Counted from the first letter of the stretch, positions 51,620-64,000 are shown. The stretch is 64,000 nucleotides of DNA from Burhinus oedicnemus (GCA_008921705.1 VFFE01007869.1:2176896-2240895), one strand, 5' to 3'. A program made the numbers and translations. Notes: generated from the letters alone by a model not told the origin.

Positions 51620-52266
51620 AGTAACTTACCTGTCTTGTACTGCCCCGATCTTCGTCGTTAAAAGCTGCCAACCTTAAAACAACTTTGTTACCTGTTTTTA
51701 AGAATTCCAAGTCCTAGTTCTTGAGAGCTGATCTCAAAAAGTCTAGGAAAGGCTTCATCTGAAACTTGTAACATTAAACAGGGATTGCCATGATTTATAA
51801 ATTATTCTCTTTTTAATGTTTAAGGCTGACAAATATGCCAACTTCTCAATTCAATTAGGGAAACTCTCTGCAAGAGATGCATTTTAGTCAAGTTCTGTTC
51901 TCCCAGTTTCACCTCAGGTTTTGTCCTTTACATCAGTCAAAGAAATATACTCAACTTGTTCTCTCAGAAATCATGTCACGTAGATAAACCAAAACGTTTC
52001 ATTTTACATATTTACATTTGTCTTGAGAGATGCCTCTGTCTGGGAGGGAGACCCATCGTCCTTCTGAGCTTTCTAGAGGAACAGCTTCCCAAGGCAGAGG
52101 AGTTAAAGGATGTGAACTCACCATTATGGAGCTGCCTTTCACAACCACCTCACCTTCCACCTCCAGTCCATGAATTCTGCCACTACATTATTTCATTCAC
52201 AGAAATCTGCACCGTGGACAGGCCAATCAAAAGAGGGGTCGAGAAATAATCCGGGAGGAATAAACT

Positions 52267-52380
52267 CATGGAATGGTTTGGGTTGGAAGAGAAGATCATC
52301 TCGTTCCCACCCCCCTGCCATGGGCAGGGACACCTTCCGCTAGACCAGGTTGCTCCAAGCCCCGTCCAACCTGCCTTGAA
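52267..52380 (-). mobile_element. CR1 LINE 3' fragment (antisense)
   Basis: The plus strand reads catggaatggtttgggttgg, ccctgccatgggcagggaca and ccaggttgctccaagccccg, then breaks off after ccttgaa. Same subfamily as the copies at 24.2, 37.2 and 60.8 kb, reduced to about 115 bp. Confidence 0.88.
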
Positions 52381-55300
52381 TAAATTAATTATGCTGAATG
52401 TTTAAAATAAAATAGTCCACATAGCATTTCTGCATTAATCACAGACTCTGAGGAGAAACAGAAAATACCTTCTCTTTGGAAGGATTTCAGACATTAAACT
52501 TCCATTATTTTTTCCCTGTATTTTTCTTCAAGACCTGGAAACACATAAGTCATTGGATCCTTATGCAATGGCTTGCAAGTTACAGTCTTAACTATGGATT
52601 TACCACTATTGATTCATAATGCGGTAGCCTAGGAGAAATATATCAAGTTGATTAAAACTACCCATTTTTATTGAATTCTTTTGTAATGAATTTTCCTCTA
52701 GCTGAACAAAAAGCACATTAATGCAACCTAAACTTTTCCTGCAGTGAAGAATCAGAAGCAGCAAAATGGACAAATGACTTTGAACTTAACATGTGCTGTC
52801 TGTTCCAATCTCAGCTATGATTGCAAAAATACTATTTCCCAAATTACACCAGATGTACATAGTTTGAATGCATGTATTGCTGTTACTGCAATGCAGCAGC
52901 AATATCCATGCCATGCACGATAAAGTATATTATTCTAATATGATTAATTTTATAGTTATGGTTATACTTGGAGAGTTTCTTTTAGTGAGTTATGGCATAT
53001 GCAAGGACTGGGATCCTTAGATATAAAAAAAAGTGTTGCTAAGACTAGTTTTAGAATTACAAAAAGAATCAGAACCCCCCCCCCCACTTTTTAACGCAGA
53101 ATTTGTAGAGAGGCTGCAATGAACGCACACATGAATGCTATTCCTTTTCTTGACTGTGAGAAATTGGGGAGATTAATTTCATTCCCAGGTACTGGACTTT
53201 TCCCTGACCTCCCCGTTTCTTGGTTTTCATAAATTATAATGCTGTGAAAATTTTTGAACTACTGTAGTTTAAGTTTTCTAAAACTTAGTAAGCAGTAAGT
53301 GACACGACATTTAAAATGTGATTTATTATATTCCTGAATTACACATGCATTACTTTTACAACTGGCAAACCCACAAAGATTTAATAGAGTTTTTGTCATC
53401 CCAGGTAACTGTTTAGCCAGGTATATTAGTGTATTTTCTATACATTTTACTGAAATTCCTTTTTGACATACATACATAATTCTGCAAACTTCAAAGACTA
53501 TTAGCTGACTGAAGAGGTACATATGAGAAATTATCAAAACCAGTCCATACTAAAAAATCCCTCCATGGAAGAAATTAACGTAGTTACTTAAAATAAAGAA
53601 TTTCCAAACTGGAGATCAAGACGTCGCTCCCTCAAACACGGGGGCAGTGACAGGTAGGCATGGGCTAGATATCGAATGAAGTCTGGACAGTCTGACCAAG
53701 GGCACAGTGAACGCTAAGTATTTTCAAAGTGTTCTGGGGACTGGACTTAGCCTCCTTTCCTCGATGAACAAAACTCGTGTAAGTATTCTGATGACGGCTT
53801 TGGAGCTCATGGGCCAACTTGAACCAAATCTGACAGCTGAATAAAATGCAGTAACTATTTTCCTATAAATTTTGTACTGTAGGTAGCTCAGAGAAAAAAA
53901 CAGCGCGCCAATGCCTGCCCCCTATTCATGTGCAACGTGACCTCAAATCTTACTCTTACATTTGAGCACAACCATTTTCCAAAGGTTTGTAAAAGAACAG
54001 GTTTTGAAAAAATAAAAGCGTGGTTTTCTAGCCCAAATACTTCATCTGACTTCCAACAATTTTCTTTGTCTTAGTCATAAGCATTTTCTTCCTAATACTG
54101 TTATCCTTTTGGATCACCAAGATTGCTCTGTGAGACATCCCTGGATTGCTTCTTGTTATTCTCACAGACCTGTAAATTATATTGAAAGCTATACTCTTTA
54201 TTTTACTTTTTTGGTCTCATTTATTTATTTCATGGTATCATGGTATATCAAGCTCATGACTATGACTGCGAGCTTTTCCCCAACAAAATGTAGCAGAAAA
54301 AGATATAAAGAAAAAATTAAATTGTTCCAATTTTGTAAAACTAGGGGGGGTTAGGTAAAAGAGAAACCAGGTTTTCAACAATTTTGTCCTAATAACTATT
54401 GATCCTACTGGGGAATTTCTTCAGCAACCAGCAAGTCACTGCCAAAATATTCAGCAGAAAGGGATCATAGATATATGCAGAGACAACGTAATCTTCATAT
54501 AAACCAGTTAAATAGTCAATCAACCAAGAGACACAAATCCATAGGAATTCTGGCTTCATTAGTTTCACTGCTCACAGAACTACTTGGATATTTCTTTTTT
54601 TTTTAATGGTGCTTTAATCCTGTTAGATTTCAGAGGCAAAGCAGTTACGAGATTGAGCCAGAATCTACTTCTTATGCATCATTAAACAGCTCCAGAGTGA
54701 ATTAATTACATCTGATCAACCCACTGAAGGCAATGAGGCCATGAAAGGTGCAAGTTAGGGGCTGCAAAACATTTATTACTGATGACATGGCACCAGAAAG
54801 AAAACTCTGACTTTCAGATCCAAGTGTGAGATCTAAGCTTGAGTTAGTAGGGCTGGTTTTAGCGAAGTAACTCTTTTATTCTCCAAAGTGGTTGCATTTG
54901 AAGTGGAAAAATGGAATACAGAATGCTGTGATATTATTTTCATTTTTACAAAGCCATTTTTGAGCGTGATACTACAATTTCACTTTGATGCTTCAGGCTT
55001 CACCACTGACCTCAGTTCCTGCAGGACTATATTCAGCATACAAAAGAGCATACCAGGCAGGGTCTCGGGAGCCCCCAACCAATTTGGATGATAATCCAGG
55101 AATCTACTCATGAACAGCAGAGGTCACACAGGACATTTGCTAATCACAGCCTCTTCAGCTATGTGCAGGCTCTCACCACAGCCCCACCAGGAGCTTGGTG
55201 ACTCTCACACCCAGTACCAAAACCTTGCGGACAACCACTGCAACTCCTGTGAACTGCAGAAGGCGTAGATCTGCAAGGAAAGAAACACCATGGATGGGGT

Positions 55301-55429
55301 ATTCTCAGGAGTGCTACCCATACGGATGATAGCAGGGTTTTAGAGATCTTCTCCCTTACTAACTGGACAGAGCTGTACCTTTTTTCCAGACTGATATAAG
55401 ACCAAGATGTCACTCTGCAGCACTGAGAC
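52381..55429. other. Intergenic, no recognised genes
   Basis: AT-rich, with a C11 run at 53075-53085. No coding or RNA feature was recognised. Confidence 0.55.
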
Positions 55430-56030
55430 AGCTTGGCTGAGGCGGTTGGCCTTCAGGGCTGAGAGCGCACATTGCCAGCTTGTGTCCAGCTTTTCATCCA
55501 CCAACACCCCCAGGTCCTTCTCCTCAGGGCTGCTCTCAATCCCTTCATCCCCCAGCCTGTATTGATACTGGGGGTTGCCCTGACCCAGGTGCAGGACCTT
55601 GCTCTTGGCCTTGTTGAACCTCATGAGGTTCACACGGGCCACTTCTCAAGCCTGTCTAGGTCTCTCTGGATGGCATCCCTTCCCTCCAGCATGTCAACCG
55701 CACCACTCAGCTCGGTGTCATCTGCAAACTTGCGGAGGGTGCACTCAATCCCACTGTCTTGCAATTGATGAAGACATGGAACAGTACTGGTGCCAGCACA
55801 GACCCCTGAGGCACACTACTTGTCCCTGATCTCCATCTGGACACTGACTGTTGACCACTACCCTCTGGATGTGACCATCCAACCAATTCTTCATCCACCA
55901 AGCAGTCCACCCATCAAATCTGTACCATTCCAATTTAGAGAGAAGGATGTTGTGGGAGACCGTGTCAAAGGCCTTACAGAAATCCAGACAGACATCATCT
56001 GTAGCTCTTCCCTTGTCCACTGACATACTG
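55400..56030 (-). pseudogene. Broken CR1 reverse transcriptase
   Basis: Reading right to left on the minus strand, one frame carries [19 protein letters not shown] (about 55965) and [13 protein letters not shown]. The frame then shifts to give [13 protein letters not shown] (about 55800), and shifts again to give the catalytic FADD box (FADDTEL, about 55707-55735). A last frame carries [16 protein letters not shown] and [15 protein letters not shown] (about 55480-55640). The order matches the CR1/LINE reverse transcriptase. At least two frame changes inactivate it. Confidence 0.9.
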
Positions 56031-56095
56031 ACTTCATCATAGGTTGGTCAGGCAGGACTTGCCCTTGGTGAAGCCATGCTGGCTATCCCTTTTCA
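55430..56095 (-). mobile_element. CR1 LINE internal (reverse transcriptase) segment (antisense)
   Basis: The plus strand reads ggcggttggccttcagggct, acacccccaggtccttctcc, ctcagctcggtgtcatctgc, cctctggatgtgaccatcca and aaggatgttgtgggagaccg, the reverse complement of the CR1 RT coding region. Both ends of the element are missing, and the 3' terminal octamers are not present at this site. It is a different CR1 portion from the other copies in the window. Confidence 0.92.
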
Positions 56096-59000
56096 CCTTT
56101 CATTTTGGTAGGCTAAGCAAACCATAAATTAAGTTCTCTCTTCTCCCTAACGTCCTAACTATTTCTCAGTACACGTTCCTATTTGAATTCACATTTTTAA
56201 ACATAAATACACTGTATTTAGATTAAATTTAACTAACGACCTGAACTATATTTTGCATTAATACTATAACTGTGTACCTGCACAAAGATGACATTACGCA
56301 GCCCTAAACCAGCAACATCTCTATTTTCTAATAGATCTAGCAATCTAATTATCTTTTCCGTCAAGACTAGAAAGCGGATAAGAAAAATTATGATAAAGCA
56401 ATTTTGTTGGGGTTTGCTGACCTCTATTACACGGAGATATTTGAGTGCTGTTGATGCCGGCAGAGTTCACACAGCAATTTGTCTGACCAGCTCCCCAGCA
56501 GCTGTCCTCACCCACCGATGAGCCAGCTTCAGCTGCGTGCCGCCCAAGGGCTGCCTGCTCTTCCACGAAGAATCCCGAAATTTTGGGTTTGCTCATTTCT
56601 CAAATACAGCAACGCTTCAACAGAACAATATTCTGTGCAAAACAGAATGGCCTGTCTTTAGTGAGTTACTATGTTAATGTAAGTCTATGACCCAGTGAGT
56701 GACGGGATACAGGCTGCTGACAAATTTATATACCAGACCTTCCATCTATATCATCTCAATTGATACAGAAAGGATACCCAGTCTTTGGGTAGTTCTTCAT
56801 GTATATTTTGCCAAACCTTTTTTAAAATATTGAAATTGACAACATTTTTCTCAGTAATTTGAAAATGCCTCTGAAAAAAGTTCATTTTTTTTCAACAAGC
56901 TGTGTTACGGAATTAACAGATCCTCTCCCTTTCTTTCCCCCATCTTCCATATTCTGTCATAAATGAAAAGCAATTTAACAAGAAGAGGTAGTTAAGCATA
57001 TTTAGCACAGGTACCTAAAGTAGATTTTAATACTTTCAGCATTCCTAAAATACCTCTGAAAAAATACGCAGCTAAAAGACGTCAGTGCGTGGTGCGGTTT
57101 TCTTTAGCATGACTCTTCAAGAAGGAATGACTCCACATCATCTCTGTTGCGATGGACTATTAAGACCTTTTGAATTCTGATCAAGAGGGTACTTCACGTG
57201 GTGTCACCTGGCACCAGCTGCGTACACCACCACTCCCCACAGGTCAGACCTCCTGACGCCTTGCGTTCACTTCGCAGAACTCAACGATTTTGGGAAGCTT
57301 CCTGTTACCTTCATACACCTCGTGAATTCCTGTGGGCAGGATTAAAGCTACTACACTGTTCAACACCGTAATGGAGATAGCGTCAGCCATTTTTTTGGTG
57401 CTTCAAAATCCTGCGCGTCCCCACTGTGGCCATTCCTGTTTTACGATTCCGAACTGCAGAGGAGGGAATTCTGTACAACCGATGTAAGAGCACCGAGAAA
57501 GATACCCGAACCCATGGCTTATTTGACATACATGAGTAGTTTCACTGTGGAGTTGGGACAGGTGGAACAGAAAGAGCTTTTCCTGTCTCACAGAATGTCA
57601 GAGGTTGGTATGGAGAGACACTGGAGAGAATAAATGGCAGTTTCTTTATACATGTTGGAGTCACAGATAAGAAAACTGTCCTTCAAATCTCTGCTCGTCA
57701 ATAGGAGTGACGGGACATGCACATCATTGCTAACTGCTATTCCAATTATTCAAAAACGTTTTAACCTCTTCAAATGTCAAACACTATGAAGAATCCCACT
57801 GAAGGCGATGGTCCTCTTTTATAAAATTAACCATAATGCGGGCCTAGAGCTAACATAACTCAACCATCAAACAGATTAACTTCTCCTGATCCTCAGCATG
57901 TCCCAAAGTTTATGCCAAGAATTTTTAATCTACAGAATAATCATCCCAGTACTTGATACTGACACAAAATATTGAAAACAAGTTATTTTTGTGACACTGA
58001 TGACAACTGCATGTGTTTTAAACTTGAAGTCTTAATACAAATACAATTATAAATCAACAAGCATGGTTCTCCAGAGGTTTCACCCATTATCACGTAATGG
58101 TTAAATGCTGGAACTCTCGAAACTTCATAAACACCAGAATCGTACGAAATTAAAAATTGTATCTTCTTAACTAGAACTAGGTAAAACTAAGACTAACTGA
58201 AATTGGTTAGGAAAAAAAAAATCTGGTTAAAACTAAGTTACCTATGCTTTTGCTACAGAATGGAACTAGAAATAATTTCATGAATAAAAAAGGAACTGTA
58301 ACTAATTCATTGTTACAGACTAGTAAATACTGAGCACCATTGCTTGTAGTAGAAAGTTCACAGTCTTTGACTAAATCTGTCATGCCTCTGGGTTCCTGTT
58401 AAGCTTGTTGAATGTCCTGGGTACCAAGGAGCAGGGATAAAGTCATTCAGCGCCAAGTCAACGTGTATTGTAAAATAAACGTGACGGTGTCTACACCAGA
58501 TTAAAAGCCTGCAGTGGTAGGCGGTGAAGAAGAGCACGATAAAAAGGATGCACATACCACGTTACTTGATTTTCGACAGGAAAGAAGTTGGCAGTTCTAT
58601 CAGCAAGGCGATGGAAAGGACACAGCAGCGGCAGGAGCACGGCCGCTCCTGTGGCGAGTCTGCCCACGGGTGATGTTAACAGCAAGGCTGGGATGGAATG
58701 GAGTTTAAACAGTCAAGATGTAGGCACCTGATCACAAAAGCTACAGACAAAAAATACCTGCTAGATTTTACAGGCCAGGCCAGTTAAGTGCCTGGAGGAA
58801 TCTCCATCCTGTCAGTTTTCTAAATGTAAGTCGGTGTTAAGAATCTGAAAAAACCATCTGTGTTAAATCTTCAAAAATATTGCAATTCTAACGACTATAG
58901 ATCCTTTTAGCGCCCTTTCTCTGTAAACTCTGACTTCTTGTGTTTTTCTAACTGCTTTTAAAATTGTATTTACTATTATTAGATCCAGATTTCCCTGTGA

Positions 59001-60769
59001 AGTTGCTTGCTTCCATTTCTAGATCTGAACTTCAAAAAAAAAAAGAAAAAAGGAAGTCAAAATACAACTGTTACTGGATTTTGTTTAACTGATCTTGAAT
59101 GTCAGTTGGCATGGTGCAAGGCTCATTGACTAGTCAGACTTTTTCCTGAAACAGAGAAAATTGGATTTTTTTTTTCCCTCAGGCTAGGAGTTTCATTTAT
59201 AAATACTGGTGGGAAAAAAAAAAATTAACTGATGTTCAGTGGCTATTGTGTATGTGCTTACAGGGCCTTCTCTTACCAAAAAAAGCTGCATTAATTAGTT
59301 AATCTTGTATAAATGACCTAGCTGCACCGTTGCTGTAGTTGTCTAAATAGGTGTTAATGACCAGACATTTCAGTATTTTCTTGGGAAATCAATAGTTTCA
59401 AAGCAGAAATTCCGATTTTCTGCCAAAATTAATGAATCTGCTGCTCTAGAGGTCAGGATGTCATTTGTGGTGTACTGTGCCGCCCGTGAAAGAAATAATT
59501 TCTCAGTGCTCTGATTCACATTGAATTGTAGCGTTGGCCCAGTACGAATATTGATAGATGTACAAGCAAGAGATTAGAAAGTATAGACCGGAATATAAGG
59601 CAACAAACGCCTGAAGTCAGGGAGACAGCTGAACTAAAAAAAGACATTATTTAGGTGTTTGTTGTAACAAGAATAATGAAACAAAGTACACCAAGTCCCC
59701 AGAGTGGTATTTTTTCTGTGGCTGTCTCCCTAAGAAAGGTGAAAGAGTTACGAAAACAGCTCATTTCCCAGCTCATTTCAAATATTGTCCTCTACCTCAA
59801 GTTGAAACAACTCCAATAAGGCCTCCAGGTCTCTTCTGCTCCTGGATCTCATTTCTGCCGCCTTGGCCAGCACAGTAATTCTGTTGTTCCGACACGTGAG
59901 GAACTGTGGGCTGTGTTATTTACCGGGACGTGGTGCCCACGCTGGAGGGTGAGGAAGGCACCTCCTGCTCCACGCTGTGACCCCATGTTCTGTAGTTACG
60001 ACCTGGAACTACCCACGTAGGAAACCTCACTGGTTTCATCCTGGAGTTACCTGTTGTATGATGAGAGAAGACCCAAAATCCAGACTGCGTTGCACAAGTG
60101 CATGACGATTTCGTAGCTGAGTTCTGCATATTAATCTCTATTAATTAAAGAAGCTGAAAGAAAAGGCATGAGTCAGTGGCTACTTTAACTTGGATTTTAA
60201 ATACATTCCTCCATTTTAAAGTATTCTTCAAACTTTCCGTAAATAAAAAAGTTTCTCTTGTCCCTAGGCATATTTTTCCAAGGTTTCACAGCTCTAATTA
60301 TTACGAGCAATATCTTCATGGTCTCCTGCTACATCGCTCAAAAATATAACGAAAAAAGATCTATTTTGAAAGTTTCTTTGAACTTCATAAATCGATGATT
60401 TCTTATATAACTGCAATAAAAACCTCTGGGAAAGAACCTATTATGAGTACTGTGTCAGCAATTTTAGCTTATTACAGATGGCTTGCTCCCCTTTCCACAT
60501 AACTATTTAATGAATTTAAACTAAGGATTGTATAATTTCATAGCCAGTAGCAGCCACGAGCTTTCACCGGGAGGTTTCTAAGCTGAGATTACGGACCAAT
60601 TTAGGAAAGGAATTTAATGAAGAAGGTAATTCCTAAATGCAGCTGAGCAGTGTTTGGCTTCAGTCGTTTCAGCGGGATCTCAGCGCCAGACCACATCTTC
60701 CAGAAGCTCTGTCAGGGATCCTACAACGCCTCTCTGCGTTACGGCAGCGCATGGGAGATGTGTTGGAGA
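56096..60769. other. Intergenic, no recognised genes
   Basis: AT-rich overall. Short frames on both strands (for example 56288-56600, 58491-58708, 59920-60129) show no recognised domain. There are no repeats beyond short A/T runs. Confidence 0.55.
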
Positions 60770-61146
60770 TCTTCTCAGCCTGGAGAAGAGAAGGCTCCGG
60801 GGAGACCTTAGAGCCCCTTCCAGTCCCTAAAGGGGCTCCAGGAAAGCTGGGGAGGGACTTTTTACAAGGGCATGTAGTGATAGGACGAGGGGTGATGGCT
60901 TCAAACTGGAAGAGAGGAGATTTAGATTAGATCTCAGGAAGAAATTCTTGACTGTGAGGGCGGTGAGACAGTGGCCCAGGTTGCCCAGAGAAGCTGTGGC
61001 TGCCCCATCCCTGGAGGTGTTCAAGGCCAGGTTGGACGGGGCTTGGAGCAACCTGGTCTAGTGGGAGGTGTCCCTGCCCATGGCAGGGGGTGGAACTAGA
61101 TGGTCTTTAAGGTCCCTTCCAACCTAAACCATTCTATGATTCTATG
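60770..61146 (+). mobile_element. CR1 LINE 3' region (sense)
   Basis: It reads tctcagcctggagaagagaa, ccttccagtccctaaagggg, ttgactgtgagggcggtgag, caaggccaggttggacgggg and tgcccatggcagggggtgga, and ends with octamers ccattctatgattctatg. A typical CR1 copy, opposite in orientation to the related copies at 24.2, 37.2 and 52.3 kb. Confidence 0.94.
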
Positions 61147-64000
61147 TTGGCCGGTGACACCCCAGCACGGAGACAGCTGCTACAAGAAGAAATGGGACAG
61201 CAGCAGCAGGCAGTGGTGCAGAGCTGCTAGCTAACATAGCTGTCCTGGGAGGCAAATATCTAAATGCTCCATATTTTCCTATTTTCAGGTGGCCAGTAGG
61301 AGTTTCAGTTGTTAATGGTGAACCTCCAGGAGAAGCTGTTAAAAGGTGGCAGATCGCCTCATTCCAGCACACTGGCTATTAGATCGCAACAACTGGATGT
61401 TTCCTTATTTTGTTGTTTTTAATTTCTTACCCATTTTCCAGCCAATTATCCGTACATTTTAAAGCAGTTAGTGTAGGAAGTATTCTCTGTCCTCCCTTTC
61501 TCCCTTCTCTCTGTTACGAAGCAATTGTTACCGCTCCTTTTTAGAACAGCAGTTATCAATAAAACTATTTACACCCTGACAGTGTGCCCATCCGCTGGTC
61601 AAAGTTTAATTGTACTAAGACCTGTAAATAAGCTAAAAATAAACCAAAGCAGCTCTCCATCTCCCTCTCCCCCCAAAAAAATCACAAACTGCCTCCCACA
61701 GAAATCTCATTTCTAGGATAACAAAAAAAAAAGCTGATGAAAGAAACACAAAGTGAGGGTAGAATAAGAGTGCAAAAATACCGTATTGACATAATTCTTT
61801 ACTCCCATTACAATACCATCACAGGCTTTAGAATCTGTAAGAGGAGAGCAAGGTCTTTTTACAATGTGAATTGCAACCTTCTGCCTTTCAAAACAATTTT
61901 GATAACCAACAATAGCACAAAAGACAAAGTTCTGAAGGTTTAATGTAACTTTTTAGATTCTCCTTTCCCAGCATGATTCTTTTTCTGTACAGAAGTTTTG
62001 TACCAATTGTTGAAGATTTAATATTTAGTGCAAAGCATAAATTTACTGTTGGCTAAAAATACAGGAAATTGCACACCTAGGGCGACCTTATGCTTTTATG
62101 AATTTCTTTTTTTTTTCTTTTTACAGTTTTGACATTTGGGGACCTGAAGGATCAAACCAGAAGCTCCAGTCAGGAAGATTTTGGTTGATAACTTAGACTG
62201 ACATTACCTACACCAAAACGATGACCCTTTCACTTTTGCAAAGTCATTAAAACCGAATTCATCCACCATTCAGTGACTCATCGTCTTCCCATCACAGCCG
62301 CACATGGAGCACCACTGTTGGCACATATGACACATATGACATAAGTAGCATGACTATTGACGCTTACCATCTCAAATAACACCAAAAAGCAATTTAAAGG
62401 TGTGTTCTCTGACTAATACAGAAAAATTTATCTGTGTTAGTCACAGGTACCCAAATGGCCTCTGTTACCCAGCCTGAAAGTGAACATTCACCACAAACTC
62501 ACACAAACAGTTTGCCTTCAGGAGGAGGTACCACTGGGGTAAAGCTGTGCTACAGAAATTGTTGAGTGTTTTGTCACCCCCCACTGGTAAACTCTAGTTG
62601 CTCTACATATTACAGATGCCCTTGTTTGTGTTTTAATTATGCTGTGTAATTTTCTTCTGTATTTTATTGGGAAATCACAGTGCATTCCAAAAAAATAAAC
62701 CAAAATATTGTGTTTTTCCAGCAAAAAATGAAAACTCAATGTCAAAGGGAAGAATTTCTTGATACCTACTTTCCTTGTGAAGCTGGTTTCATCCGCTTAG
62801 GTTTATACAAAGTATATCTAAGTTATAGGTCTGCAGAATTTGGCCACTACCCCAAAAAATATCCTGACTATGGTGCATCACAGTGTGGCAAAGAAATAAG
62901 GTTACTTTTTACTGTCCGGTACCTTCCAAATGCCCCCATACACTGCCCATTATCCACTACCAAGCATGTGAACACATACTTGACATGATCTTAATTCTGG
63001 TACTTATTTCAACTATTGTCCTTTGCAACCTAAGTGCTCGAACCCTGCCTTCAAGTAAAGTGTGGTTAAGTTATTAATACATAATTCAAGAAAGAAGCCT
63101 ACAATGCCCATAAAATTAATTTTTTCATTTCTAGACTAAGCTATGCAACAGCATCAGAACAAAATGGCCAAATTCCAGTATTTTTGCAAACAGGTAACTA
63201 AAAGCAAACAATTAAATCCATAACCATTAACATTTTAATTACTTACATTCTAAACACTGCGATAACAACTGGATAAAAAGCACAAGAGAGATTTCTTCAA
63301 CATCAGTATTATTAGCTGCAAATAGTGCTGCAGTAAGTCAAGAAGCAAAGTTTTTATTGTTAAACAGGTAATTACAAAAGAAAACATCACAATCGTCTAG
63401 GAAAACCTGAACTGATTTGAAACAGAAAAATCTCACTTTGAATCAGCACTCCAGAGCCCAAGTGGAAGCCCATACAACTCAAGAATTTGGTTTGTCTGGT
63501 TTTTATTACTCCATAGTCCTCCCACAGTGGAAAAAATAGACTAATTTGAACTAAAAGAGTGCATGCTTTTTTGCATAATAGTAGCCCTGAAAAAAACCGC
63601 CTTAGGACTATCAGGTATAGGATGAAACAGAAAATTAAACTAACACATAAATTATTTGGCAGTTTTTCAGCATTTTTGTGACTAAGATTCTGACCTACTT
63701 TCCAGCATTTTTCTGAAGCTAGCGTAACTCTGTCTAGTAATCCCTAAACTAGAACTGAAAGAAACTTACGGTTCAAAATGAACAATTCCTTTCGGAAGAA
63801 CTGGTTCTCCAATACCAGCTGAGCCTCGACGACACTTCTCATAATTAACTTGCACATCATCCTAACTTAATCCAGTTTCTATATTGCCAGCGGCATTTAG
63901 TGGTAGACTCATTACTAGGAGGATGCTCTCCGGTCTGTCTTTCTCTGTCTTGACGGTATCTTTTACACTCTTGGTTCGTGGGTACCTCAGAACTTTAAAA
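61147..64000. other. Right-edge region with unassigned exon-like segments
   Basis: Several short open segments sit directly after good 3' splice sites on the plus strand (starts at about 61289, 62128, 62722 and 63135). A protein-like frame with one in-frame stop lies on the minus strand (63770-64000). None could be tied to a known protein. They are listed separately as findings. Confidence 0.3.
63770..64000 (-). pseudogene. Unassigned protein-like frame with in-frame TAG (pseudogene or exon remnant)
   Basis: Reading leftward from the window edge, one frame stays open for about 45 codons (including RYPRTKSVKDTVKTEKDRPE and MSLPLNAAGNIETGLS). It meets a TAG at about 63862-63864 and continues open for 30 codons (DDVQVNYEKCRRGSAGIGEP, VLPKGIVHFE). 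At that point a perfect donor gtaagt occurs (63764-63769), and the same frame meets TAA. The residue mix is protein-like, but I cannot name the family. A true exon could begin after the ttag at 63862-63865, though that acceptor lacks a pyrimidine tract. Confidence 0.25.

Larger units (their letters stand above)
46191..52266. other. Intergenic, no recognised genes
   Basis: Simple tracts: G10A12 at 47789-47810, G9 at 51109-51117 and (CA)n at 51593-51619. A minus-strand frame of 130 codons (47020-47412) and overlapping plus-strand frames in the same place were not recognised. A GC-richer patch at about 48470-48580 has no coding signal. Confidence 0.55.

Noticed and set aside
60827..61051. A 74-codon minus-strand frame nearly identical to one at 37305-37529
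   Set aside because: Both are antisense readings of the same CR1 subfamily. The similarity reflects the repeat, not a gene family.
61289..61381. VVNGE...-like string as a serine protease start (PRSS genes neighbour MGAM in mammals)
   Set aside because: No activation-site IVGG, catalytic His/Asp/Ser motifs or GDSGGP were seen in the region.
62876..63560. CACAGTG heptamers as possible TCR-beta V-segment recombination signals, since TRB lies near MGAM in mammals
   Set aside because: At the two sites examined (about 62884 and 63525), no nonamer lies at a 12- or 23-base spacing, and no V-domain Cys...YxC frame precedes them.
1..64000. tRNA, rRNA, CRISPR, operon or phage-type features
   Set aside because: No cloverleaf with a B-box, no regularly spaced direct repeats and no dense coding were seen. 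The window is vertebrate nuclear DNA.

Overview
The window looks like part of a bird chromosome. The evidence is a multi-exon vertebrate gene with GT-AG introns, plus many CR1 (chicken repeat 1) LINE fragments. Several of these still carry the avian/reptilian CR1 3' end, in which the octamer ATTCTATG is repeated. A non-avian archosaur or a turtle cannot be excluded from sequence alone. No bacterial, plasmid or phage features were seen.

Region 1 (1-8.5 kb, + strand) holds the last eight coding exons of a GH31 brush-border alpha-glucosidase. The best match is maltase-glucoamylase (MGAM). Each exon has canonical splice sites. The splice phases agree at every junction, and together they give one open frame of 262 codons plus TAA. 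It covers the end of the second (C-terminal) catalytic barrel and the C-terminal beta-sandwich domains. The catalytic acids lie upstream, outside the window. A 3' UTR with an ATTAAA poly(A) signal near 8454 probably closes the gene.

Region 2 (8.5-61 kb) has no protein-coding gene that I can recognise. It carries CR1 fragments on both strands, simple repeats, several CpG-containing GC-rich patches (about 14.5-15.4, 19.3-19.6 and 27.3-27.6 kb), a possible trace of an endogenous retroviral LTR near 10.0 kb, and a few hairpins and palindromes. One CR1 copy (19.9-20.3 kb) keeps an open 3' end of its ORF2. Another (55.4-56.1 kb) is a broken reverse-transcriptase segment.

Region 3 (61-64 kb) is a set of short exon-like segments on both strands that I could not assign. 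The best is on the minus strand at the right edge: a protein-like frame running into the window end, with one in-frame TAG. It may be a pseudogene, or an exon of an unrecognised neighbour.

I did not find a convincing new biological system. The observations most worth testing are a frame-preserving candidate cassette exon in the MGAM-like gene (2744-2785), a 17-nt candidate microexon that would replace the protein's C-terminus (7125-7141), a 204-codon open frame in intron 7, and the unassigned right-edge exon-like segments.
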